A DNA stretch of 64,000 nt from Micropterix aruncella (GCA_944548615.1 OX155976.1:4168442-4232441); one strand, 5' to 3'; shown: positions 11,956-23,109, numbered from the stretch's first letter. The notes: generated from the letters alone by a model not told the origin. Translations and numbers: made by a program.

Positions 11956-12407
11956 TATACAAATAATGCAGTTGTTTCTATACATAGCTGTTCATATTAT
12001 ATCTGTTCGCCTGTCCCATCTCATTCCATCAGATGGCAAACAAAAAGCCCTAACCCCTAAATCCCTTAACAATTTTGAGCGGTAAATATTTGACAGCCGA
12101 CCATTTCTGCGCCCCTCTTTAGGCAGGCGTTGACAATTCCAGCTACCCTTCATTTTACCATTAACCATTCGCAGATTGGGGGTATAAATATGCTACGCAC
12201 GCCGTAATGATTGGGGATCTGCTACTTCGAAATGAACCAGTACCGCAAATCATGCCGCTAAGTGACCACTAGTCTTTTTTAAAAAATTAGATCACCAAAA
12301 AAATGCACCGTTAGTACCTAAACATAGTTTGTGTCGCTCCCAAATAAGCAGAGCCTGTCTTAAGAAGAACACCAAACAAATACCAGAAATACTCGGCCAA
12401 TTGTATA
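11956..12407. other. No recognisable feature
   Basis: This is moderately AT-rich sequence without a convincing open frame, inverted repeat or match to other parts of the window. Confidence 0.5.
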
Positions 12408-13417
12408 TAACTATCTTATCGATGGCGAAAACATTCCAAAAACATCTTTAATACGCGACCTCGGACTTTATTTAGATACGAAGCTTACATACAACGACCA
12501 CATAGATTACATAGTTCTTAAGGCCAAGAAAATGTTAGGATTTTTGTTTAGAGTATGCAGAACGTTCAGTGACACCCTCGCCTTAAAAACACTGTATTAC
12601 GCATATGTCAGAAGTGTCTTAGACTTCGGATCCACTATATGGTCACCGATGTATGCTGCATCTGTCAACAAGGTTGAGTGCGTCCAAAAGCGTTTCTTGC
12701 GATACCTAAATTGGCGCGAGCACTCGAACTTCGAGACATATGAGGAAAGAGCGGATTACTTTAAGGTTGCACTGCTCTATAATAGACGGACCATAACCGA
12801 CATGTCTTTCCTATATGACATCCTTCATGGTTTAATAGACTGTCCAGCTTTAACTGAGCGAATTTCCTTGAGAGTGCCCCCCAGAAGTACCCGAGTTTGT
12901 CGTTTGTTTCTTTTGCCCAGGTGCAATTCAAGCCACTTCAGCAACTCTACTACATATGATACGGTTACTCACCTCTTTTAATAACAGGTTTAATGACCTT
13001 GACATTTTTTCTCTGGACAGGAAGCCTTTTCTTCACGCAGTCGAAGAAAAGCTCAGGAACGATAATTAATTTAAATTTGCTTATTACTTTATTATATACA
13101 ATATATTTATGTGTGTATGTATGTCTATATGTATATATATATGTCAATAGTATACGTATGTATGTGTTATAACAATCCCTCCCTTCCATTTCCATTCCCC
13201 TATTGTAATTATACATTTATATTTAGAAATGCTTCTTTTTCCTTTTTTCTTAAAAAGAAGGTTATAAAATTATTATCTTTTAAATGGGTACTTTATATTT
13301 TTTGCTAATTTAAAATGTATTAATGGCTATATTGATGTTAATTTATAAAATGTTTTTTTTTATATAAAGAATATGCTGTATACATTTAGTTAATAAAATA
13401 AATAAATAAATAAAATG
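12408..13417 (+). pseudogene. Jockey-type LINE 3' remnant
   Basis: The reading frame carries IRDLGLYLDTKLTYNDHIDY, then VRSVLDFGSTIWSPMY and VECVQKRFLRYLNWREHSNF, the post-catalytic part of a Jockey-type LINE related to the one at 9125. A frameshift near 12955 moves the ending (NRFNDLDIFSLDRKPFLHAV) to another frame. The 3' region contains a TATG-rich stretch and an AATA-rich tail near 13392-13417. The RT catalytic core is missing. Confidence 0.8.
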
Positions 13418-13568
13418 ATTATAAAAACAAATAACTTCCAAACAAAATTTCGCAATTAAATTAAGTTAAAAATGATACTAATTCCATAATAATTTACACA
13501 ATAATAGGCTGACAAGTATAAATAAGTAATAATAAATAATGATTATTAATAATAAATAATAATTAGTA

Positions 13569-13641
13569 ATAATAGTCCGGGAGCATAATGTAATAATAGT
13601 CCGGGAGCATAATGTAATAATAGTCCGGGAGCATAATGTAA
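13569..13641 (+). repeat. 24-bp tandem repeat, three copies
   Basis: Three head-to-tail copies of a 24-bp unit containing AATAGTCCGGGAGCATAATG are identical by eye. Flanking sequence 13642-13790 is GC-richer and unassigned. Confidence 0.9.
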
Positions 13642-13789
13642 ATAAACGGCTCCCCGTGGCGAGGCCTGAGATGCGGGATTCTTACCCGGGGTAGCCTTCC
13701 ACACGAGGAGGCTTCTGAATAGGAGCTGAATCGTGAGTTGAACCGATCCGAGAACAAAATGGATCTTGTGGTCTGGCAGATCTAATAAG

Positions 13790-14450
13790 TAAGATGCTGA
13801 ACAAATTCGATATAAAAATGTTTTTCAAGCCGACTTCATATATAGTTCGATATTTGAGACCTGTAAAGGATGTGGTTTAGCCTACGTTGGACAAACGAGA
13901 CGGCCCATAGCCACTCGGCTGATGGAACAGATCAAAGCTGTTAAAAAGTTCAGCGAGAAAAATCGGCGATCTGCGAACAATATTGAAGAGCAGAAATAAC
14001 CTTTGTGAGTGCAATTTCGAAAACCCCATCGTGCTACCCCAAGAACAAGTTTACTTTCCTATGATCCGGGAAGCCATTGAAATAAGGAGAACCCCGAACT
14101 TCAATAGAGACGACGCGACGGCTACAAACTCTCTTCTAGGTGGAACCCTTTTCTTAAAATGTTCTCAACGCCCAATTCCGAGGGCAAGGACTAACACAAG
14201 ATACAGCGAGTGTTGTGTACACGGCGTATTTTAAAATTTTGCGAACCCGCCTCCCCAACACCGTTATTATCTGCGAAGTAACAGCAGAAGTTTGTCGCCT
14301 ACCAGCAGATGATGCTTGACAGTACTTCAGTCTACCCTAGATAACGGCGGTTGCAACATCGCCGAAACGTCGGGTTATACAAACTACACGTAGCAAATTC
14401 GTTTTAATCCTATTTATAATACCAAGCATCATCGATAGTCTTCGATTTCA
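13790..14450 (+). pseudogene. Penelope-like element remnant (GIY-YIG end)
   Basis: The frame gives CKGCGLAYVGQTRRPIATRL, a GIY-YIG endonuclease signature of Penelope-like elements, then a frameshift to EQVYFPMIREAIEIRRTPNF, a usual C-terminal block. The end carries AACATCGCCGAAACGTCGGG, also present in inverted form at the Penelope-like insertions at 45557 and 60456. Stops and frameshifts show decay. The reverse transcriptase part is absent. Confidence 0.75.
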
Positions 14451-15002
14451 TATTAACTAGCTTGATTTATAATAACTAGACCTTCTTCATAATTATGCTA
14501 ATGCTAATTTTGCCTCATAATTTTTTTACGTTTGACCATTATCAAATTTATCTGTGCTAATATTATAAAGAGTTAAAATTTGTGAGGTTGTTAGAAGTAA
14601 TCTCTGGATCTACTGAACCGATTTTGAAAATTCGTTTACCAATAGAAAGCCACGTTATTTGTGAGTGTCATAGGCTATATATTAATCAGAAAAATTAAAA
14701 GACTTTTTCGTGGTAGTCGGATTTGCAAAGTAAGTCGGAGAATAAGCGGTCGAACGAAAACTTTTCTAATTAACGCTGCCTTAACGATGAGAGATATATG
14801 ATTAAGTTCTAGGGAAAAGTTGTAGAGCTTGATAATGCCTACGAAAAAGTCAGCGACAGCATATGTCTAACTTTTATATTTAAGTCACAAAAAGTAGTAT
14901 TTTATATTTAAAAATAATTTAAATCGTTAGGTCATGTTTATTGATCATATTATCAACAATTATGAATTCTTATCAAAATAAGTAAATTTATCGTCTCAAG
15001 TG

Positions 15003-16005
15003 TATAACCGCAAAATACTAATTTCCGTGTTTAAAAAAAAACACGGTAGAAACCACCAAAACCCAAAAGAATGAAAGAAAAAAGGACGCCACCTACTTTT
15101 GAAGAAAAAGAAGGAAACTAATTATATTAAAAAAGATACCCGAAAGAAATTTTGAAAAAAAATTAATCTAAAAAAAAAATCGATCTCAGAGGGTGGGTTT
15201 TATTGATCGGCACTGAATTTGGCCAACAGAAAACCCTTTTCCTCAGACACACAAAAGATTAAAGCACAAAAAGAAACACAAGGTTATGCAAAGTATCCGT
15301 GTTTATTCGCCCACAGGCACCCTTTTCTTCAAATTCCGCTTATCGGCACGTCACATGTGTTCAGTCAAATAAAGAGGTTAATTCCGGATATGAAGGCAAA
15401 TTTCCTGACGTGGAGGCAAGTCCCGTCACATTTAGTGACGATTTCGTTACTTAATTAGCAGCAATTAAAATACGCATGTGTCAGAAGTTCATAGATGCCG
15501 CAAGCTGCGATCAATAAAAAAAATCCGTTAAAATCGCGAGGATCCTACTTGAAAAGCTACCCAAAAAGAGATTAAATGTTTACCAGATAAGTCACACACA
15601 CTTCCGTCTACATTTAAAAAAAAACTCCCTCAACTCCGCATTAAAAAATAAATGCAGCTCAGCTGGCGAAATGCCGCTCACTCTGCCAACCGCGAAATTT
15701 TTCTCACAGCTGGTCTGTTGCCCATAAAAGGTAGGGCTAGACCAGAACAACCGCGATTAATAGCCAGAATCGCGTAGGGCGATAAAAACTATGACGGCAC
15801 AGCTCTATCTGTCAAAAATTTGATGTTTACGAAATTTCGTAAATGGTTCATTTAATTGTCGTAATATGGGAGAAAATCATGAAAACAGCGAAAACCAACA
15901 GGAAACATGACTAAACACGGGGAAAACATGGAAAAACGGGTGCAGCGAACATAATCTGCACAAAGGCGCGAAAACAAGACAACAAAATAGGCAGTTTTTG
16001 TTACA
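15003..16005 (-). repeat. Gypsy 3' LTR
   Basis: It is 1003 bp, identical in length to 22107-23109. Visible differences are A versus C near 15143 and again near 15770. The LTR contains an open frame on the plus strand (15219-15458) that is antisense to the element and looks incidental. Confidence 0.95.
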
Positions 16006-16797
16006 GCCCCCTCCAAAAAAAAGAAATCGGAAGAGCCAACGACGATTTCAGACGAATCGTCCCGATTCAATTTATCCTACTATAGGACAACAAAAACGCC
16101 AAAGCATCAACTACAAATAATAACGAAAACTCCTTGTATAATCACTTGAAGGAAAAACTCTCCCTCTCTTAGGGAGGAAACGACCCAACGGGACATAAGA
16201 ACATACTAAAACAAAAAAAACTTCTCCCCGTTAACTATAGGTGAAAACCTGGTAGGTACGTTAATGCGAAGGTCAACTGCCATTTTCAACTCTCTCTACC
16301 GAACCGTAGAGGAAAAACAACATTACTACAGCAAAAAAATACAAAGTCATGGACGCACAAGGCCCATGTTACCAGAACAAAAATCAATAACCGGTGTCCT
16401 CACCTCCGTAACAAAATCAACTTTACTCACTGAAGGAGCACCGAACAACTTCCAAGCAATCAAGCACAAAACTTGTTGTGGATACAAAAAATATTACAAT
16501 GACTATATGGTTAGACCTCGACATAATTTATACCTACTAGGGAATGTGAATACTGCCCATTACTGCCTTGTATACCATCTCCTTGCATACTTCCCTCTCA
16601 CGCTACCTATTCAACCCACAGTGGTGCTAGTCAAGATTGCTAGCACGACTGATCACAAACATAATGATTTCAGTGATAGTAACCAATCGGTACCACACCT
16701 TTGTAAAGGACAAAACATTTGAGTCGAAATAGTCGGACTACTATGAAAACTTTTCATATGAATGTTAACGAGAAAAAAAAAGAGTAATACAACAAAA
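16006..16797 (-). other. Gypsy 3' untranslated region with PPT
   Basis: About 790 bp separate the pol stop from the 3' LTR, with no sense open frame. A purine run (GGAGGGGGC in element orientation) directly abuts the LTR at 16006 and is the expected plus-strand primer. A 152-codon frame (16264-16722) lies on the opposite strand and resembles nothing I know. Confidence 0.75.
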
Positions 16798-19700
16798 CTA
16801 TTTAGAACCTTGAGGATTTAATTTGAAATCCTTAATATGCCAGGAACCTATATTCTTCCCTTTAGCATTTTCTAACTCGTACACCAACGCAGAGAGTTTT
16901 TTTATTATCTTACATTTTTCATATTTTGGGGCAAATTTGGAAATGTAATAATTCCCAGCATTACTTAGATAATAAGTCTTTTTATAGATCGTATCGCCTA
17001 CTTGAAATTCCGCAGGACGGTGTTTTCGATCATAGTAAACTTTATTATGTGCATGTAATTTTAACAATTTCTGCCGCACTACATGAAAAATGTTAGATAA
17101 TTCACTCAAATTTTGAGCGTAAGACAACCTACTACCAAAAATAACCTCTGCTTGAGATTCCGGCGTCTGAGCATAAAAAGAACCATTCATAATCGGTTCA
17201 CGACCATGGACTAGGAAAAATGGACTGAACCCTGTTGATTCCGAGACTGCCGCGTTAATGGCCATCTGAATTTCAGAAAGATAGAGATCCCAGCTGCGAT
17301 GATCGTCTTTTACACACAACGATAACGCAGTGACCACACTACGATTCTGACGTTCAGTTGGATTAACTTGAGGGCAATATTTCGGGTTTAAATATACTTT
17401 TGGAATTTTATATTTCGCAATCAGTTCAGTGAACTCCCTTCCGATAAACTGTTTTCCATTGTCTGAAATTAAATACTGCGGAACACCATAGCGAAGGAAT
17501 ACATTATGTTCAACGACATAACTTACAAGTTTACTGGTAGCACGTTTTAACGGAAAAAGTAAACAGTATTTGCTAAAACAATCTGTCACCACGAGAATAT
17601 GCATATTTCTGTTCCTCGTCATCGGATAAGGACCCAACAGATCGACCGAGACCATTTGGAACGGGAAGGCACAGGACTTAGGATTTCCTAGCTGACCCAA
17701 AGGGGAAATATTCGAATGTTTGTATTGCTGACATGTTTCACATTTAGAAACAAAGTTAACGACGTCTTCGTGTAAATTAGGCCAAAAGTAACGAAGACAA
17801 AGACGACGGTGTGTCTTAAAAATTCCAAAATGCATAGCCAAATCAGACTCATGATTTTCTCGGATAAGCTTTTCTCTAAGCTGCAACGGAACAACTAACT
17901 TCCAATCGTAACAACTGGTGAGTTGATACTTGCTTTTAGAGTACCTAAACAATTCATGGTCCTTAATCTGGAAATTTGGATATCCAGCGGGATTTTCAGA
18001 CACTGCCTTAAACAAATCGTTGTACCATGAGTCGGAAACAACAGACAGAGAGGAAACGGGAAGCAACCGAGATAACGTGTCAGGAACCACATTATCGACA
18101 CCTTTCTTGTGGACAATCTCAAAATCAAAAGCAGATAGACGAATACCCCATCGAGCCAAACGGCCGGTAGGATTTTTTAAGCGCAAAAACCAACGTAAGC
18201 TGGCATGATCTGTAAAGATAGTGAATTTGGGACCGCCCTCCAAGTAACCGCGAAAATGCTCGACAGCATGAATAACACTTAGGGCTTCGCGTTCGGTTGC
18301 CGAATATCGCGTCTCAGCGGGTAAAAGTGTTCTACTCGTGAAAGCGATAGGATGATCGACGCCATCCACTTCCTGGGTTAAAACTCCGCCTAAACCGTAC
18401 AACGATGCATCGCAATGAAGAGCGAACGGTTTTGAATAATCCGGACAAGCCAACATCGGACTAGAAACTAAGGCCGATTTTAGTTTTTGAAATGCCTCTT
18501 CCGCCTCGGGCGTCCACTCATAAGGGGGAGCACCTTTGCGGGTACTTGTCAACCGAGATAAGGGAGCAGCAATACTAGAAAAAATTTTAATGAACCGACG
18601 ATACCAACCGGCCATACCAAGAAAACTCTTTACCATTTTTGGAGAATTTGGAGTAGGAAAATCGAGAATACATTTTACCTTCTCGGGATCGGTATGTAGA
18701 CCGTGAGAATCAACTACATACCCTAAATACTTCAATTCCTGACGGAAAAACTGACACTTCTTGAAATTTATAGAAAGGTTGGCATACAACAAGCGATCTA
18801 ATACTTTGTTTAACAAAGTTATATGTTCTTCAAAAGTAGCAGATACAATAATTATGTCATCTAGGTAACAAAAAACTTTGTTTTCGAAGGAGGGATCGAA
18901 CAATTTGTCAGCCAGCCTTTGCATGCACGCCGGCGTGTTTCTCAGGCCGAAGGCGCAAGATCTGAAGCAGAAGAATCCTCGACCAGGAACAGTGAAGCTA
19001 CACTTCTCTCGTGAAGAAGGATCCAAAGGGATTTGCCAAAAGGCAGAGGATAAGTCGATAGAAGATAAATAATTTGCATCTCTCAAACTGTCCAAGATAG
19101 TTGTAATTCTCGGCAGGGGATACGCATCCGGTTTCGTAATAGAATTCAGCTTCCTGCTATCGAGACAGAAACGAAGAGTACCATCTGACTTTGGAACAAA
19201 AATTGTTGGATTATTCCAACCCCCGGAACTAGGTTCGACAACACCTAACTCTAACATCTTATCAACTTCTTCATTCAACAGCGCCAATCTAGCTGGAGAC
19301 AAAGGATAGTAACGCTGTTTCACTGGAGGATGATCTCCAGTATCAATGACCTGGGACAACAAATTAGTACGACCGAGACCTTTGACTTCGGAAGAAATTT
19401 TTTCAAAATTATTGATCATTCTGTCTGCTAGCGATCGTTGGTCTCCAGTCAATGAAGCAAAAGGCCGCAAGGCCCTCACTTCATTGACTCGATGCCAAAC
19501 AATTGCATCGCAGGAGTCAAACTTGACGAATTTTAATATTTCCGGAGCCAACTCAAATTCTCGGACAAAATCTATTCCCAAAATAAGGGAAGTTCCTATA
19601 TCTGGAGCTACAACGGCTCGAATAACCTGGCAACGATTATTGAATTTAAAAGGAAGAAACATAGACCCAATCGTCTTAACCGAACTTGCATTAGCAGTGG

Positions 19701-19923
19701 ATAAAGTCACCAACGGAGACTTATTAAGAGTAAAACCGATATCAACTAAATATTTATGTGAATCGGCACCCAAAATCGTAACACTCGATCCAGTGTCGAG
19801 TAATCCACAAACCGTTATATCACCCAGTGAAACTTCTAAGAAAGGGCGACGGTTATCCTTCTCATTTGCAAACAATATCGAGGCAGAATGTAGAAAATCC
19901 TCTATTCTGCCCCGCCTTTCGAG
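16798..19923 (-). CDS. pol: Gypsy Pol polyprotein (PR-RT-RH-IN)
   Basis: Pol supplies the enzymes that copy and integrate the element. The order is an aspartic protease (GLLDTGSSVTILG), reverse transcriptase (TLRFCLDSRKLNSITKPDAY; catalytic YLDDIII), RNase H (FALHCDASLYGLGGVL) and integrase. The integrase has a zinc-binding HHCC region ending CETCQQYK, and a catalytic triad at VSVDLLGP, LISDNGKQF and NPTERQNRS, with exactly 35 residues between the second Asp and the Glu. The frame is open for 1041 codons, counted from the base re-read at the frameshift site. It has no early ATG, so expression as Gag-Pol by -1 frameshift is the simplest reading. Confidence 0.93.
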   Translation of the reverse strand, partial: LERRGRIEDFLHSASILFANEKDNRRPFLEVSLGDITVCGLLDTGSSVTILGADSHKYLVDIGFTLNKSPLVTLSTANASSVKTIGSMFLPFKFNNRCQVIRAVVAPDIGTSLILGIDFVREFELAPEILKFVKFDSCDAIVWHRVNEVRALRPFASLTGDQRSLADRMINNFEKISSEVKGLGRTNLLSQVIDTGDHPPVKQRYYPLSPARLALLNEEVDKMLELGVVEPSSGGWNNPTIFVPKSDGTLRFCLDSRKLNSITKPDAYPLPRITTILDSLRDANYLSSIDLSSAFWQIPLDPSSREKCSFTVPGRGFFCFRSCAFGLRNTPACMQRLADKLFDPSFENKVFCYLDDIIIVSATFEEHITLLNKVLDRLLYANLSINFKKCQFFRQELKYLGYVVDSHGLHTDPEKVKCILDFPTPNSPKMVKSFLGMAGWYRRFIKIFSSIAAPLSRLTSTRKGAPPYEWTPEAEEAFQKLKSALVSSPMLACPDYSKPFALHCDASLYGLGGVLTQEVDGVDHPIAFTSRTLLPAETRYSATEREALSVIHAVEHFRGYLEGGPKFTIFTDHASLRWFLRLKNPTGRLARWGIRLSAFDFEIVHKKGVDNVVPDTLSRLLPVSSLSVVSDSWYNDLFKAVSENPAGYPNFQIKDHELFRYSKSKYQLTSCYDWKLVVPLQLREKLIRENHESDLAMHFGIFKTHRRLCLRYFWPNLHEDVVNFVSKCETCQQYKHSNISPLGQLGNPKSCAFPFQMVSVDLLGPYPMTRNRNMHILVVTDCFSKYCLLFPLKRATSKLVSYVVEHNVFLRYGVPQYLISDNGKQFIGREFTELIAKYKIPKVYLNPKYCPQVNPTERQNRSVVTALSLCVKDDHRSWDLYLSEIQMAINAAVSESTGFSPFFLVHGREPIMNGSFYAQTPESQAEVIFGSRLSYAQNLSELSNIFHVVRQKLLKLHAHNKVYYDRKHRPAEFQVGDTIYKKTYYLSNAGNYYISKFAPKYEKCKIIKKLSALVYELENAKGKNIGSWHIKDFKLNPQGSK

Positions 19924-21434
19924 TTTTTTGGCTCTGAAACCGGGGAATTACCAGGCCGGTTATTCTTAGAACATTCCGGACAAGTGGCTACCGTGTAGTT
20001 AAACCTACCACAACGATAGCAATATTTAGAATAGCCATGATGCGTGCCACCGCGTGAACCACGCGAACTATTATTGGCTCCTTGGTTGTAATTACCAGAA
20101 GACGAATTACCATTAGAACAATTATTACGGGAAAAATTTCCACGATTAAAACCGCCACGATGAAAACCACCACGATGGGATGGACCAGCAGAAGAAACGT
20201 TACACTCTTTGAACTTCTGTTCAACTTTCACTTCCTCCGTCGCACATTTGGTAGGAGACTCGTCGACCGCATAAACTGCTTTCGAGCCAGAAGGCTTGAC
20301 CTTAGCTTGGGCAGGAGTGGCTGCATTAGATGCGTTGATACGCTGTTGTGCATTTTCAACTTTTTTTCCTAAACGCAGAAGTTCGTCGATTGAATTTATA
20401 TCAACTAGCATGAAATGTCGTTGGTAAGAAATTGAGATATTTGAAAGGATAATTCCTAACTGTTCCTCGCCAGACAATGGCCTTGACAACCTGTTGAAAT
20501 AGCCCAACATGACCGAAACAAAAATATGCATCCTCTCGTCCGACTTTTGTTTACGTCCCCGTACAAACGACAAAACTTCAGCATCGTAATTTAAACTGCC
20601 AAAATCGGAGCGGAGTGCAGCAACTAACTGCTTCCAACTGGAAATGCTCGAAGCTCTAGCACGGTACCAACTAAGCGCTTGTTTCTGGAATAGTTCACAA
20701 GCCGATTTCAGCATCCTGGCATCCGAGATATTCCGCGAAAACCTAATCTCATCCAATCGTTCTAAGAACTCGACCACACAGGAATCGCCGTCAAATGTAA
20801 AACCAAGATTTAAAGGTTTAAGAATGCGTTCGTCAGAAATGACAAAGTTATTGTCCAAAGGAACTGGTGTCGTATCAACATGCTGTATATACGGAGCTGA
20901 CGTCACTTCAGAATTCCTGCCCAAAGGAACCACCTCAGGACTAAGCTTCTCACCCTCGTGCAATGAAGTAGAAGGTATCGGAAGAACTACAGGATTTGGT
21001 AACGGGCTAGCCGAACGAACAATTTCTAAATATTTTTCTAACAGTACGACAATTTCCAAAACTTCCTCCTTTAAATTATCTAATAATTTCTTGGAGTCTG
21101 AATTAGCAGGATTTATACGTGAAACTCTATGAAAGATATGTGCAGTTTTAGTGCTAATTCGTTTATATAAAAGTTTCTGTTTGCTATTAATAAATTCCTC
21201 TATAAGTTCTTGGAGACAAGAAAGTCTAATCGAACATTCTTGAAATTCTGAATCCGGATCTAAATCCGTTGAGGTAATTGATTCAGCTGGAAACTCCCTT
21301 AAGAGTGAATTAAATTGTTTTCTCATCGCTTCAACATTGGTTGGAGTGACCTCCCGAATCGTGAACTCATAATCGAGTTCTGCCTTTACTAAATGTGACG
21401 CAGCATAATACACTATCGCTGGAGACGCCATCAT
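19902..21434 (-). CDS. gag: Gypsy Gag structural protein
   Basis: This 510-residue protein starts MMASPAIVYYAAS. The middle part (around GLGFTFDGDSCVVEFLERLD) is the capsid-like region of Gypsy Gags. A Gly/Arg/Asn-rich stretch (RGGFHRGGFNRGNFSRNN) leads to one zinc knuckle, CYRCGRFNYTVATC, where Tyr stands in place of the usual His of the CCHC motif. It assembles the particle and binds RNA (known for the family). The stop TAG follows 18 bases after the slippery site, and the last 22 bases overlap pol. Confidence 0.9.
   Translation of the reverse strand: MMASPAIVYYAASHLVKAELDYEFTIREVTPTNVEAMRKQFNSLLREFPAESITSTDLDPDSEFQECSIRLSCLQELIEEFINSKQKLLYKRISTKTAHIFHRVSRINPANSDSKKLLDNLKEEVLEIVVLLEKYLEIVRSASPLPNPVVLPIPSTSLHEGEKLSPEVVPLGRNSEVTSAPYIQHVDTTPVPLDNNFVISDERILKPLNLGFTFDGDSCVVEFLERLDEIRFSRNISDARMLKSACELFQKQALSWYRARASSISSWKQLVAALRSDFGSLNYDAEVLSFVRGRKQKSDERMHIFVSVMLGYFNRLSRPLSGEEQLGIILSNISISYQRHFMLVDINSIDELLRLGKKVENAQQRINASNAATPAQAKVKPSGSKAVYAVDESPTKCATEEVKVEQKFKECNVSSAGPSHRGGFHRGGFNRGNFSRNNCSNGNSSSGNYNQGANNSSRGSRGGTHHGYSKYCYRCGRFNYTVATCPECSKNNRPGNSPVSEPKNSKGGAE
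19923..19929 (-). promoter_or_regulatory. -1 ribosomal frameshift slippery site
   Basis: In the gag frame the codons AAA AAC, preceded by A, form the heptamer A AAA AAC, a classic -1 slippery site. Pol is open in exactly the -1 frame from this point, with no stop before the protease. I did not model a downstream pseudoknot or stem-loop. Confidence 0.8.
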
Positions 21435-22106
21435 TTATATATATATTTTAAATCCCACCAAAAAAAAATTTAAACCAAAAGAAAATAAATAAAAAAAAAT
21501 AAAAAATAAAATGGAACTAACTAACTTTTTTAACTGCTTGCGGCACCTCTGATTTATTTGGCTGCTTACCTCACCAGGATAATTGCCTTCACATCTGAAA
21601 ATTAACAAAAAATAATTAGTATGATATTAACAAACTTAAACGGCAAGCGTAAAACTTTTTCGCGGAAACCGCCTTAAAATAACAAACAACCTGCTGCTAA
21701 ACAATGCCAAGTATTAAAAGAATAATTAATATATTGCCTTTAAATCTAAGATTCTGACAAAAAAATATAGTAACCATAAAAAACGGCAAGTACAAAATAC
21801 TTCTTCACGGTAACCGCTTTAAATTACAAAAAATGCTGTTAATGCCGACAAAACTGCAAGTACACAATACCGCTTAATTCAATGACAAAAGTTGCTTCTA
21901 AATACAAAAACAAAAAGACGGTGCTTACAAACCTCTTTCGCGGCAATCGCTATGAATAAAAATTATATAAAAACAAAAAAAATGCTTCTAATTTTTTATA
22001 CAATTTCTAAACAAAGTGCTTAAAAAATCGTGCTTCAATGGCTGAGGAAAAGAATGTTCTGACAGCCAAAATCCAATTTACAGGCCTAACGTTGGAGCGC
22101 TAATTT
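21435..22106 (-). other. Gypsy leader with primer site and repeats
   Basis: Next to the 5' LTR, 22081-22103 reads TTAGCGCTCCAACGTTAGG in element orientation. It resembles the tRNA-Lys primer site (TGGCGCCCAACG) with changes. The leader also repeats a motif around CGGCAAG...GCGG.AACCGC at about 21641, 21784 and 21919, with a shorter one near 21855. A function is not evident; 5' leader repeats of Drosophila gypsy act as an insulator, but that comparison is speculative. Confidence 0.6.
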
Positions 22107-23109
22107 TATAACCGCAAAATACTAATTTCCGTGTTTAAAAAAAAACACGGTAGAAACCACCAAAACCCAAAAGAATGAAAGAAAAAAGGACGCCACCTAC
22201 TTTTGAAGAAAAAGAAGGAAACTAATTATATTAAAAAAGATACCCGAAAGACATTTTGAAAAAAAATTAATCTAAAAAAAAAATCGATCTCAGAGGGTGG
22301 GTTTTATTGATCGGCACTGAATTTGGCCAACAGAAAACCCTTTTCCTCAGACACACAAAAGATTAAAGCACAAAAAGAAACACAAGGTTATGCAAAGTAT
22401 CCGTGTTTATTCGCCCACAGGCACCCTTTTCTTCAAATTCCGCTTATCGGCACGTCACATGTGTTCAGTCAAATAAAGAGGTTAATTCCGGATATGAAGG
22501 CAAATTTCCTGACGTGGAGGCAAGTCCCGTCACATTTAGTGACGATTTCGTTACTTAATTAGCAGCAATTAAAATACGCATGTGTCAGAAGTTCATAGAT
22601 GCCGCAAGCTGCGATCAATAAAAAAAATCCGTTAAAATCGCGAGGATCCTACTTGAAAAGCTACCCAAAAAGAGATTAAATGTTTACCAGATAAGTCACA
22701 CACACTTCCGTCTACATTTAAAAAAAAACTCCCTCAACTCCGCATTAAAAAATAAATGCAGCTCAGCTGGCGAAATGCCGCTCACTCTGCCAACCGCGAA
22801 ATTTTTCTCACAGCTGGTCTGTTGCCCATAAAAGGTAGGGCTAGACCAGCACAACCGCGATTAATAGCCAGAATCGCGTAGGGCGATAAAAACTATGACG
22901 GCACAGCTCTATCTGTCAAAAATTTGATGTTTACGAAATTTCGTAAATGGTTCATTTAATTGTCGTAATATGGGAGAAAATCATGAAAACAGCGAAAACC
23001 AACAGGAAACATGACTAAACACGGGGAAAACATGGAAAAACGGGTGCAGCGAACATAATCTGCACAAAGGCGCGAAAACAAGACAACAAAATAGGCAGTT
23101 TTTGTTACA
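22107..23109 (-). repeat. Gypsy 5' LTR
   Basis: This is the promoter-side LTR in element orientation, 1003 bp, starting TGTAACAAAAACTGCC at 23109. It is followed on the plus strand by the target duplication AGTG and by the rest of the interrupted repeat. Confidence 0.95.

Larger units (their letters stand above)
15003..23109 (-). mobile_element. Complete Gypsy LTR retrotransposon
   Basis: This 8.1-kb element lies on the minus strand. It has two 1003-bp LTRs that start TGTAACA and end TTATA in element orientation, a 4-bp target duplication AGTG (14999-15002 and 23110-23113), a leader, gag, pol reached by a -1 frameshift, and a purine tract before the 3' LTR. I counted only about two substitutions between the LTRs by eye, so insertion is recent. 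There is no env-like frame between pol and the 3' LTR. Both genes are open, so it may be an active copy (inference). Confidence 0.95.

Noticed and set aside
13569..13641. CRISPR-like array
   Set aside because: Three adjacent 24-bp units without spacers in a eukaryotic genome; a simple tandem repeat.
15219..15458. 79-codon frame present in both Gypsy LTRs (also 22323-22562)
   Set aside because: It is antisense to the element and duplicated only because the LTRs are duplicates.
17688..18208. Shorter frames inside gag and pol on both strands
   Set aside because: Shadows of the gag and pol genes.
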